From the NCBI GenBank assembly GCA_947494335.1, contig CANLUT010000001.1, positions 663,649-727,648 of the forward strand: 64,000 bases of DNA, read 5' to 3'. This stretch comes from Oligoflexales bacterium (GTDB lineage: Bacteria > Bdellovibrionota_B > Oligoflexia > Oligoflexales > RGVZ01). This document shows positions 7,933 through 15,230 of this stretch, in pieces (the first letter of the stretch is position 1; each line of letters begins with the position of its first letter). The notes below the pieces were generated by a model. It had not been told where the DNA came from. It made no database searches and saw nothing but the letters and a program-made list of their open reading frames with translations. The translations under genes and the position numbers were made by a program.

Positions 7933-9279
7933 TTTTCATCGGTGTCCGATGTGTTGCTTCGTGGACGACGCGGTGTAATAACAAATCTAAGGAGAGAATT
8001 TTCAATTAAAAGTCTTATTTTATTCGTATTTCTTATCATCACAGCCGAAGGTTCTTTGTCTGCCCCGCTGGTGTCAAAAGATCTTCTGCTTTTTTATCAG
8101 GATCTTCATCAAAATCCTGAACTTTCCTTAAAAGAAGAGCGAACTGGAGCAGCTCTAGCAAAGGGTCTCGAAAAAGAGGGTATGAAGGTAACGTATCCAT
8201 TTGCTGGAACTGGGGTTGTCGGTGTTTTTAATAATGGCTCAGGAAAAACGGTGCTCTTAAGAACAGATCTCGATGCGCTTCCTATTATTGAAGAAACGTC
8301 ACTGCCTTATGCATCCAAAAAGAAGGCAATCAATAAGTCCGGCAGGGAAGTTGGCGTCATGCATGCTTGTGGTCACGATATCCATGTGACAAATCTCTTA
8401 GGTACTGTTCGGAACCTTATAAAATATAAGAACCGCTGGCAAGGTACGCTAGTTGTAATAGGGCAGCCGGCCGAAGAGATAGGGCAGGGTGCCGATCAAA
8501 TGATCGCAGGCGGGTTATTTAAGAAATTTCCAAAACCTGATTACGCCCTTGCGTTTCATGTTGACGCAGGTCTCGCCACAGGGAAAGTTTCGTACGTATC
8601 AGGCCCAGTAATGGCGGCCGCAGATTCTGTTGAAGTAACAATTCTTGGAAAAGGTGGCCATGGTGCACTTCCGCATGAAAATATTGATCCGATTGTAATA
8701 GCTTCTCGTTTTGTACTTGATATTCAAACGCTGATATCGAGAGAGCGTGATCCACGTGCCCCGTCTGTTATCTCAGTTGGAAGCTTCCAGTGCGGCACCA
8801 AGCCGAACATTACTCCCGACAAGTGTCTGTTGGAGCTCACGGTTAGGAGTTTTACCAAGGACGAAAGAACTCGACTTTTGGAAGGAATTAAGCGTAAGGC
8901 AGAGGCGAGTTCGCTTAGTTCTAATGCACCAAAACCTTTAGTCGAATTGACTAAGGAGGCAATTCCAGCCACGTTTAATGATCATGGTCTGACCGCCCGA
9001 CTTGTAGCTATTCTCCAAACGTCCCTAGGAAAAGACAACATCATACAGGGTAGTCCCGTCACTGTGAGTGAGGATTTCAGCCGCTACTCTGAAAGTGGCA
9101 TTCCCTCTGTAATGCTTTTTTTAGGCTCGGTGAATGAAAAACGATTAGGTGCACTCAGAAAAAAAGGCAATCTTCCATCGCTTCATTCCTCACGTTACTA
9201 CCCAGACGCGGAAGAAACACTCTCAACTGGTATTCAGGCAATGACAAGTCTTGTGGAGGGTCTTTTGCCTCCAGGGTGA
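7909..9279 (+). CDS. Secreted M20-family amidohydrolase (N-acyl amino acid / hippurate hydrolase type)
   Basis: A metal-dependent amidohydrolase, up to 456 residues, of the M20D group that cleaves N-acyl amino acids, hippurate or peptides. Motifs: LHQNPELSLKE near the mature N-terminus, RTDLDALPI (metal Asp region), MHACGHDIH, GQPAEEIGQGAD (catalytic and metal Glu), FHVDAG, and near the C-terminus VTVSEDFSRYS. A hydrophobic export signal lies at about residues 34-50 (SLILFVFLIITAEGSLSA), so the true start is probably later than the ATG at 7909, which lies within the 30-bp repeat. GTG at 7942 or 7951 would give a normal signal peptide, and AAGGAG at 7990 has no standard start codon after it. 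It is an isolated gene in the accessory patch. Confidence 0.85.
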   Translation: MLFIFPRPFSSVSDVLLRGRRGVITNLRREFSIKSLILFVFLIITAEGSLSAPLVSKDLLLFYQDLHQNPELSLKEERTGAALAKGLEKEGMKVTYPFAGTGVVGVFNNGSGKTVLLRTDLDALPIIEETSLPYASKKKAINKSGREVGVMHACGHDIHVTNLLGTVRNLIKYKNRWQGTLVVIGQPAEEIGQGADQMIAGGLFKKFPKPDYALAFHVDAGLATGKVSYVSGPVMAAADSVEVTILGKGGHGALPHENIDPIVIASRFVLDIQTLISRERDPRAPSVISVGSFQCGTKPNITPDKCLLELTVRSFTKDERTRLLEGIKRKAEASSLSSNAPKPLVELTKEAIPATFNDHGLTARLVAILQTSLGKDNIIQGSPVTVSEDFSRYSESGIPSVMLFLGSVNEKRLGALRKKGNLPSLHSSRYYPDAEETLSTGIQAMTSLVEGLLPPG

Positions 9280-9282
9280 TTT

Positions 9283-9358
9283 TCGAGGACACCCACTTTA
9301 TAATTTGTTTTTGAATAAAAGTTGATGAATCAATAGTCAATCAGTCGGGTGTCCCCGA
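9283..9358. repeat. Imperfect 12-bp inverted repeat spanning 76 bases
   Basis: TCGAGGACACCC (9283-9294) and GGGTGTCCCCGA (9347-9358) are reverse complements at 11 of 12 positions. The enclosed DNA is AT-rich and non-coding. GGACACCC/GGGTGTCC arms recall REP-like or MITE-like elements, but a single copy in this window cannot prove that. Confidence 0.5.
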
Positions 9359-9374
9359 TTGGAAGGAACAAAGC

Positions 9375-9752
9375 GTGACGCCAAATCAAAAGGTTCTTGA
9401 TCATCTTAAGAATCACCCTGAAGTGTACATCTCCATAACGGGCTTACGTGTGAGGAATCTATTCAAAATTTTGCTTTTTTGGAATCATGCTATTAGATCT
9501 AAAAGGCAAGCCGATAATGCAGCGGGGATGCTCCAGTCTGGTGTGCAAAAAATCAGTGGAATTCAGCACACAATAACAGTTTGGGAGAGCAAGCAACATA
9601 TGAAAGCATTCTTGTACTCGGGCGCACATGCTGCAGCTATCAAGAGTTTTCCTAAAATTGCTACGGGCAAGACGTTTGGGTATGAGTCAAAGTCCGTACC
9701 GACCTGGGACGAAGTTCATCAATTATGGCTGGAAAAAGGCCGCGATTATTGA
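9375..9752 (+). CDS. ABM-like (dimeric alpha+beta barrel) small protein, DUF3291-like
   Basis: A 125-residue cytoplasmic protein starting at a GTG (9375) with GGAAGGAAC just upstream. The C-terminal half reads ITVWESKQHMKAFLYSGAH and GYESKSVPTWDEVHQLW. That is the pattern of DUF3291/spheroidene-monooxygenase-like members of the antibiotic-biosynthesis-monooxygenase superfamily (…TVWES…M..F..SG.H). These proteins adopt a ferredoxin-like dimeric barrel; a specific reaction cannot be named. It lies between the inverted repeat and the second 30-bp repeat, inside the accessory patch, and may have arrived with the M20 hydrolase. Confidence 0.65.
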   Translation: MTPNQKVLDHLKNHPEVYISITGLRVRNLFKILLFWNHAIRSKRQADNAAGMLQSGVQKISGIQHTITVWESKQHMKAFLYSGAHAAAIKSFPKIATGKTFGYESKSVPTWDEVHQLWLEKGRDY

Positions 9753-9805
9753 TTGGCGGTCGTTAATGTTAAGAATATTCACCCTCATAGTGTGCTGGGT
9801 TCGGT

Positions 9806-9835
9806 CTGATTATGTTGTTTACTTTTCCTGGGCCC
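9806..9835 (+). repeat. 30-bp direct repeat, copy 2
   Basis: Second copy of the 7903-7932 repeat, differing at two positions. It lies 53 bases after the stop of the ABM-like gene, in DNA without a gene. Same orientation as copy 1. Confidence 0.7.
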
Positions 9836-9943
9836 CATTGACTCAGTTCATCCACAGCTCTGTAACCCACTGTAATATTTAATCATGTTAATCAAATATC
9901 AAGAGCTTGAGTCAGCTATCCGATCAGCTGTATGGGGGGCGAC

Positions 9944-11161
9944 ATGGCGCTGTTTTTAGCTTTTAATCGAGTCGGTTGTATTGTTTTGATTTCCGCTAGT
10001 TTTTTTTCAGGTCTGTATGGATGCTCTGGAGCGCAATTCGCGGGCATTTCAGGCGACAAATCAAAAGAAGGGGCAACTAAAGAAGAAACCTCGGAGCAAC
10101 CTGTAGACGTTGCCGGGGGGTTTGGCCTGACTTGTACTTCCGGAGAGAACTCCCAAGTTCCGAGCAGTTACGATTTTAACTGCGATACTTTCGATAAAAA
10201 TGGGAAGAAGTTTTGGACTCGATCCGATGTCAAAATTGATCCCGTGGTTAAAGTTGTAGATCAAGTCGTGAAAGTTGAGGTTCAAGCAGAAAACTCACCA
10301 AGCAGCTTCAAATTTACGGTAGATAAGTCCGATGTTGAAAATGTTTCAATTACTGTGACGCTCACTAATCCCGAAGACGGAAACAAACTTCTTGCTGAGA
10401 ACACTAGTCCTCTTGTGTCAGTGTGGACGGCCACATTTTTTATGACTCAGTGGGACACACGACTAGATGCTAGGTCTAACGAGTCAACAATCTATCTTCC
10501 TCTGATAGCTCGGGGCGTCTATGATTTCATCGTGGATTGGGGTGACGGCAAATCAGACGTGATTAAGTCTTGGGATGATCCAGCTAAGGTCCATCAATAC
10601 TCGGGTCATGGTAGTTACAAAGTTGTCATCAGAGGCAAGATTTTTGGTTTTTCCATGCATGGAAGTCCCACGGCAGGGAAATTGGTGGACATCATGCAAT
10701 TTGGGAGATTAAGGCTTGAGAATGGAGATTTCGCGGGCGCCAGAAATCTAAAAATAAGTGCATCTGACCAATTGGATCTTACTGGGACAACTAATATGAC
10801 CAAGACCTTCTCTGGTTGTTCTTCTCTAACCACTGCTCCGAGCTTGGCGAAGTGGGATACCAGCAAAGTGACTCAGATGGCCGCAATGTTCGAAGGTGCG
10901 ACGAATTTTAATGAGAATATCAGCGCATGGGATGTCAGAAATGTGACTAATATGGATTACATGTTTCAAGATGCAAACGCCTTTAACCAACCAATCGGCT
11001 CCTGGAACGTTTCGAAGGTAACGACCATGCGATCGATGTTTCAGCGCGCGACAAGTTTCACAAACGATCTCAGTTCGTGGAATGTTGGTTCAGTCGTGTA
11101 TATGGATCTCATGTTCGATAACTCTGGTTTGTCCGCTTCAATGCCGCCATGGTTCCGCTGA
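9944..11161 (+). CDS. Surface lipoprotein with DUF285 (BspA-like) repeats
   Basis: About 405 residues. The N-terminus is a lipoprotein signal with the lipobox GLYGC, so it is lipid-anchored. A low-complexity linker rich in Gly/Ser/Glu/Lys follows, then a beta-rich region containing VDWGDGKSD, then a C-terminal array of about four DUF285 units: M.KTFSGCSSL, MAAMFEGATNFNENISAWD, MDYMFQDANAFNQPIGSWN and MRSMFQRATSFTNDLSSWN. Such BspA-type leucine-rich arrays occur on mycoplasma, Bacteroidetes and marine bacterial surface proteins and often bind host or matrix proteins. An ATG 12 bases upstream (9932) is in frame, but 9944 fits the leader better. It lies in the accessory patch, just ahead of a transposase relic. 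Confidence 0.78.
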   Translation: MALFLAFNRVGCIVLISASFFSGLYGCSGAQFAGISGDKSKEGATKEETSEQPVDVAGGFGLTCTSGENSQVPSSYDFNCDTFDKNGKKFWTRSDVKIDPVVKVVDQVVKVEVQAENSPSSFKFTVDKSDVENVSITVTLTNPEDGNKLLAENTSPLVSVWTATFFMTQWDTRLDARSNESTIYLPLIARGVYDFIVDWGDGKSDVIKSWDDPAKVHQYSGHGSYKVVIRGKIFGFSMHGSPTAGKLVDIMQFGRLRLENGDFAGARNLKISASDQLDLTGTTNMTKTFSGCSSLTTAPSLAKWDTSKVTQMAAMFEGATNFNENISAWDVRNVTNMDYMFQDANAFNQPIGSWNVSKVTTMRSMFQRATSFTNDLSSWNVGSVVYMDLMFDNSGLSASMPPWFR

Positions 11162-11202
11162 ACAATCTCTGAGGTTGCTAGTCGTCTGAGCAGCATGCAG
11201 CA

Positions 11203-11745
11203 ATGGTGTTTGGTCAAGATCATATCAAATTGCCGCCTTCAGGATCAGTTAGTTTTGTGCAGTTTTTTGGTTCAAGTATGGCGCCAAACCCACATCTTCA
11301 CATGATGTTTCTCGATGGTGTATTTGCCAATGGCCAATACGGTATCAAGTTTTTTGAGCATCGAGCAATGAGCAGGGAATCGATGTTTGATGTGATTCAG
11401 ATGATTTATTTTAGGCTAGCGAAACTATTTGCCAAGAAGGGTTTTGTCGATGGATCAGGCGAGGCAAGCGTGCCAAAGGATTTTGACATTGATGTAGCAA
11501 TGCCATTTCGTCCGAGAGTTCCGAAGGCATACCGTCGCAAGGGACGCCTTCTGGCAAATCTGCTATTTCAGCATCCAGATCCTGAAATGATGTCCGTCCA
11601 AGGCTGGCTTAACGTGCGCTACAAATGGTCCTCTTTGCATGCCGCGGTGTCGATTGCGGGAACTAACCGCGCAGGTCTTCGCCAGCTTTTTCATTATGGT
11701 GCCAGGTCATCAGTGAATCTGTCGCTCTTGAGTTACATGAATCCT
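11203..11745 (+). pseudogene. Truncated IS91-type (Y2/HUH) transposase relic
   Basis: The open frame runs to 11886, but homology-like sequence stops near 11745, where the frame enters DNA antisense to the E2 gene. The retained part resembles the catalytic core of IS91/IS801 transposases: SGSVSFVQFFGSSM, then NPHLHMMFLDGVF with the H-x-H metal-binding pair, and later WSSLHAAVSIAGTNRAGLRQL, matching the 'SLHA.V…R..L..L.RY' segment before the catalytic tyrosines. The N-terminal zinc finger and the C-terminal tyrosine/tail parts are absent, so it is inactive. The join with the E2 gene end is abrupt, suggesting deletion on that side. Confidence 0.65.
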
Positions 11746-11748
11746 GAC

Positions 11749-13092
11749 TTAGGGCACCTCTGCCCAACTCTCCAAAACCCTCTTATATTCAGCCAACCAC
11801 ATGGCTCCGCCTTCGCCGTCAATCACGCGGTGATCGAAGGTCAAAGAGGCCATCATCATCGGGCGGATGATGATCTTGTCGTCTGAAGTGACGACCGGGC
11901 GCTTCACGATGGCGCCAATGCCCAGCATTGCGACTTGGGGTTGATTGATAATAGGGTTCGAGGTGATAGAACCCCAGCCTCCGGGGTTGGTGACTGAGAA
12001 TGTTCCACCGATGACTTCATCTGCTTGGAGCTTCTTGGAGCGAGCGCGAGATGCGAGGTCATTTAGGCTTTTGCAGATATCGCGAAGCGTTTTGGTCTCA
12101 CAGTTCTTAATGACGGGGACAATGAGTCCGCCGCCACCTTCAGCGCCCAGTGCTACAGCGCATCCAATATTGATGGCGTCTTTCCACAGGACCTCATCAC
12201 CGTCAACCGAGACGTTGACCACAGGGAATTTCTTAATGGCCTCGACGGCTGCCCTGATTAAAAACGGCGTATAGGTGAGATTAAAACCTTCGCGCTCAGC
12301 AAATGACTTTTTGTGCGCCTCGCGCATCTCTACCACTTTGTGAAGATCAATCTCAAAGGTTGTGGTGACGTGAGGAGACACGCGAACACTTTCGACCATG
12401 TGCTCGGCAATGAGACGACGCATCTTGGTCATCTTTTCGCGACGAACAGGGACGCCCTCAAGGGTTTCTTGGCCATTCGCGTTTTGTGTTGAGACGCGAG
12501 CTAAGAGGGGCGGTTGAGCAGCTACAGGCTGACCTGCCGGCATGTGGGCCATGGGATTTTGCTGGTAGGCTTCAATATCAACTTTGGTGATGCGTCCACC
12601 AAGACCAGTTCCAGGTACTCGCCGCAGATCAATACCAAACTCTCTAGCGATCTTGCGTACCAGAGGCGATGAGCGCAGTGTGATAGATCCATCGTGGAAA
12701 AAAGTTGTCGCAGACGTGTTACTTGCTGCGGCGCGGGTCATGGCTGGTGCGGGCGCCCCAGTCCCTGAACGACTTGGTGATGCAGGGGATGGTTTGCCAG
12801 CAGAGGCTCCGGCTTTTTTGACCGATGCTGCAGGAATTTCTGCACCCTGCGGTCCAATCCAGCCAATGGTCGCATTAACCTCGACGGTGGTGCCTTCGGT
12901 GGCTAGAGTCTTGAGTAGGGTGCCGGACGCTGGAGATGGAATCTCGGTGTCGACTTTATCCGTAGACACTTCGAGAAGAGGCTCGTCCTTGTTGACAGAC
13001 TCGCCAGGTTTTTTGAGCCACTTCACAAGCGTGGCCTCGGCAATTCCTTCACCCATTGATGGCAATATGACTTCTGTTACGTCTGAACTCAT
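11749..13092 (-). CDS. 2-oxo acid dehydrogenase E2 (dihydrolipoamide acyltransferase)
   Basis: About 447 residues; the core E2 of a 2-oxo acid dehydrogenase complex, transferring an acyl group from lipoyl-lysine to CoA. The N-terminal lipoyl domain has the modified lysine in EVSTDKVDTEIPS near residue 44. An Ala/Pro/Ser-rich linker leads to the E3/E1-binding domain (VRKIAREFGIDLRRVPGTG), then the catalytic domain ending in SLTFDHRVIDG with the active-site His and Asp. The GTG at 13128 overlaps the E3 stop; the ATG at 13092 directly precedes the lipoyl domain and is preferred. E3 lies immediately upstream, but no E1 gene is in the window, so succinyl- versus branched-chain specificity is open. 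Its end abuts the transposase relic. Confidence 0.88.
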   Translation of the reverse strand: MSSDVTEVILPSMGEGIAEATLVKWLKKPGESVNKDEPLLEVSTDKVDTEIPSPASGTLLKTLATEGTTVEVNATIGWIGPQGAEIPAASVKKAGASAGKPSPASPSRSGTGAPAPAMTRAAASNTSATTFFHDGSITLRSSPLVRKIAREFGIDLRRVPGTGLGGRITKVDIEAYQQNPMAHMPAGQPVAAQPPLLARVSTQNANGQETLEGVPVRREKMTKMRRLIAEHMVESVRVSPHVTTTFEIDLHKVVEMREAHKKSFAEREGFNLTYTPFLIRAAVEAIKKFPVVNVSVDGDEVLWKDAINIGCAVALGAEGGGGLIVPVIKNCETKTLRDICKSLNDLASRARSKKLQADEVIGGTFSVTNPGGWGSITSNPIINQPQVAMLGIGAIVKRPVVTSDDKIIIRPMMMASLTFDHRVIDGEGGAMWLAEYKRVLESWAEVP

Positions 13093-13124
13093 GCGCTTTT
13101 TACTTTCGGTTACGGAGTCAATAA

Positions 13125-14519
13125 TCACATGTGAACCGCAGCGCCCAACGCGGCATGGGCTGCTTCCATGATGGTCTCACTCAACGTCGGATGCGGATGG
13201 ATCGTATGGGCGATTTCATCAACGGTCGTCTCCAGAACTTTGCCAAGGCTGAACTCAGCGATCATTTCCGTAGCGCGTGCATGGACAATGTGAACGCCCA
13301 AAATTTCGCGGTATTTTGGCTCATACAGGATTTTGATAAAGCCGTCCGTTGCATCTTCAATCTTGGCTTTTGCCATCGGGCTGAACGGGAATTTCCCGGA
13401 CTTATATTCAATACCTTTTTCTTTTAGAGCCTTTTCCGTCATGCCGATCGAAGCGATTTCTGGATACGTGTAAATGGCGCTTGGGTTTGCTTCGTAGTTC
13501 ACTTTGTGAGGCTTTTTGCCTGCGATCACTTCTGCGCAGTGAAATGCTTCTGCGCTGGCTGTGTGGGCAAGCATCGGTGTTGGGATCACGTCACCAATGG
13601 CGTAGATACCGTCACAGGGCGTTTTATAGGTGGCAAAGTCTACTTTGATAAATCCACGGTCAGTGGTGATACCGACGGTGTTTAGGCCAATATCATCGGT
13701 TACCGGCTCGCGACCAATCGAGACCAATACCTTGGCAAATATTCTGGTGCTTTCTGCCGTCGTGAGCTTAACGCCGTCTTTGCCCATATCTTCAATCGCT
13801 GTGATTTTGGCGCCAGTTTCGAACTGAACGCCTTGTTTTTTTACGCAGCGTACAAGCTCTTTAACAGTCTCTTCGTCTTCATAGGGGAGGACCTGTGGAG
13901 CAGCCTCGACCACGGTGACTTCTGTACCAAACCGAGCAAATAGGCTCGCAAATTCAATCCCAACGACACCGCCACCAATGATGGCCATAGACTTCGGCAC
14001 TTCATTGATAAAGAGCACGTCGTCGGAGTTCATAATGCCTTTGCCGTTTGTCTTGGCAAATGGCAACTGGCGTACGCGGCTACCAGTGGCGATCATGATA
14101 TTACGGGTTTCAAGAGTGGTAGACTTACCATCTTTTAATGCAACGGTGACTTTACCCTTGCCTGCGATACGGCCGTGGCCTTCGAAGACTTCGATTTTGT
14201 TTTTCTTCATGAGAAAGCGCAGGCCCTTGCGCTGATCGTCGACGATCTTATCCTTGCGGCCCATGATCTTATCCCATGAGTATTTGGGGCTACCCGCCTG
14301 AAATCCGAGTTCTTCAATATGCTGGAGCTTGTCCCAAGTCTTGGCGCTCTCAAGAAGTGCTTTTGTCGGAATACAACCGACGTTCAAACACGTACCACCG
14401 AGGTGTTGAAATTTTTCAATGAGAGCAACTTTAAGTCCCAGTTGCGCGGCGCGGATTGCGCCCACATATCCACCTGGTCCGGAACCGATTACGACAAGAT
14501 CAAAGGCATTTGCTGACAT
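13125..14519 (-). CDS. lpdA: Dihydrolipoyl dehydrogenase (E3)
   Basis: A 464-residue FAD flavoenzyme that re-oxidises dihydrolipoamide with NAD+. N-terminal FAD motif VVIGSGPGGYVGAIRAAQLG; redox disulfide in GGTCLNVGCIPTKALL; NAD-binding GGGVVGIEFASLF near residue 180; second FAD motif YAIGDV near 310; C-terminal His-Glu pair in HIVHARATEMIAE and HPHPTLSE. The start at ATG 14519 has GAAGGGAG upstream and begins right at the FAD domain; a longer in-frame version from 14591 adds 24 unlikely residues. It is co-transcribed with the E2 gene, whose first possible start overlaps its stop. Confidence 0.95.
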   Translation of the reverse strand: MSANAFDLVVIGSGPGGYVGAIRAAQLGLKVALIEKFQHLGGTCLNVGCIPTKALLESAKTWDKLQHIEELGFQAGSPKYSWDKIMGRKDKIVDDQRKGLRFLMKKNKIEVFEGHGRIAGKGKVTVALKDGKSTTLETRNIMIATGSRVRQLPFAKTNGKGIMNSDDVLFINEVPKSMAIIGGGVVGIEFASLFARFGTEVTVVEAAPQVLPYEDEETVKELVRCVKKQGVQFETGAKITAIEDMGKDGVKLTTAESTRIFAKVLVSIGREPVTDDIGLNTVGITTDRGFIKVDFATYKTPCDGIYAIGDVIPTPMLAHTASAEAFHCAEVIAGKKPHKVNYEANPSAIYTYPEIASIGMTEKALKEKGIEYKSGKFPFSPMAKAKIEDATDGFIKILYEPKYREILGVHIVHARATEMIAEFSLGKVLETTVDEIAHTIHPHPTLSETIMEAAHAALGAAVHM

Positions 14520-14721
14520 AAAGAGATAAACTCCCTTCGACAAGTGAGATTTAAGTCTAAGAAATGTAATGGAAAATCTTTGTTCTTCCAATTGTGTTTT
14601 TAGCGATTTTTAGGTCGCATCAGTCCTGCACATGGGTAAACTCTTGCTGCTCGGCAGGCTTGGTGTTAGAACCCTGCCAATTGCTGAACATTTCAGGGAT
14701 TTACCTGAGACGGGGCTGTAC

Positions 14722-15207
14722 ATGGGCGATATGCCTAAAAATGAAACATTAGGGTTTGCGTGGTTTTGGGAAGGCTTGGATCAGTATCTTGATCAAATGG
14801 GCCTGAAACAGACCCAGCAGCGCCGCCTGATCGTGCAGCATTTTTTGTCCATTAATTCTCACGTGGACGCCGAGGAACTTCACCGTCGTGTGCGGGCTGA
14901 GGGGCATGATATCGGTCTGGCTACCATTTACCGAACTCTCAATTTATTGACCGAAGCTGGGCTCATCGAACAAAAATCCTTTCAAGATGGTCGCTCCGTA
15001 TTTGAAGTGGCCCACCCCGGTGCTCATCATGATCACTTGATCTGTACGGAGTGCGGTCATGTGGTTGAGTTTGAGGACCAAGAAATTGAATTACTGCAGG
15101 AAAAAATCGCGTCCAAGTTTGGGATGGAATTGAAAACCCATCGTTTGGATCTATTTGGAACTTGCAAGGACAAGGCGGTTTGCGCCTCCAGAAAAAAACG
15201 TCAGTAA
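14722..15207 (+). CDS. fur: Ferric uptake regulator (Fur family)
   Basis: About 161 residues. The winged-helix N-terminal half has LKQTQQRRLIVQHF and the recognition region IGLATIYRTLNLL. The C-terminal dimerisation half has the metal-binding HHDHLICTECGHVVEFED and LFGTCKDK, including Cys-x2-Cys and His-Asp-His ligands. These are classic Fur features; Zur or PerR cannot be fully excluded by eye. In-frame ATGs exist at 14632, 14722 and 14731; the 14632 version adds 30 residues with no family match. It is divergent from the E3 gene, separated by about 200 bases of presumably shared control region, in which I did not recognise a clear Fur box. Confidence 0.88.
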   Translation: MGDMPKNETLGFAWFWEGLDQYLDQMGLKQTQQRRLIVQHFLSINSHVDAEELHRRVRAEGHDIGLATIYRTLNLLTEAGLIEQKSFQDGRSVFEVAHPGAHHDHLICTECGHVVEFEDQEIELLQEKIASKFGMELKTHRLDLFGTCKDKAVCASRKKRQ

Positions 15208-15230
15208 AATCGGACACGAGTTTACGGGGA

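Noticed and set aside
9628-9882. Open frame of 84 codons overlapping the ABM-like gene
   Set aside because: It is in a different frame, mostly inside the better supported gene, and spans the 30-bp repeat without domain or start support.
11746-11886. C-terminal part of the plus-strand transposase-like frame
   Set aside because: These codons lie antisense to the E2 gene and lose transposase similarity, so they are read-through and not part of the relic.
12584-13171. Long plus-strand open frame inside the E2 gene
   Set aside because: It is the complement of a well supported coding region with biased composition; its translation shows no domain.
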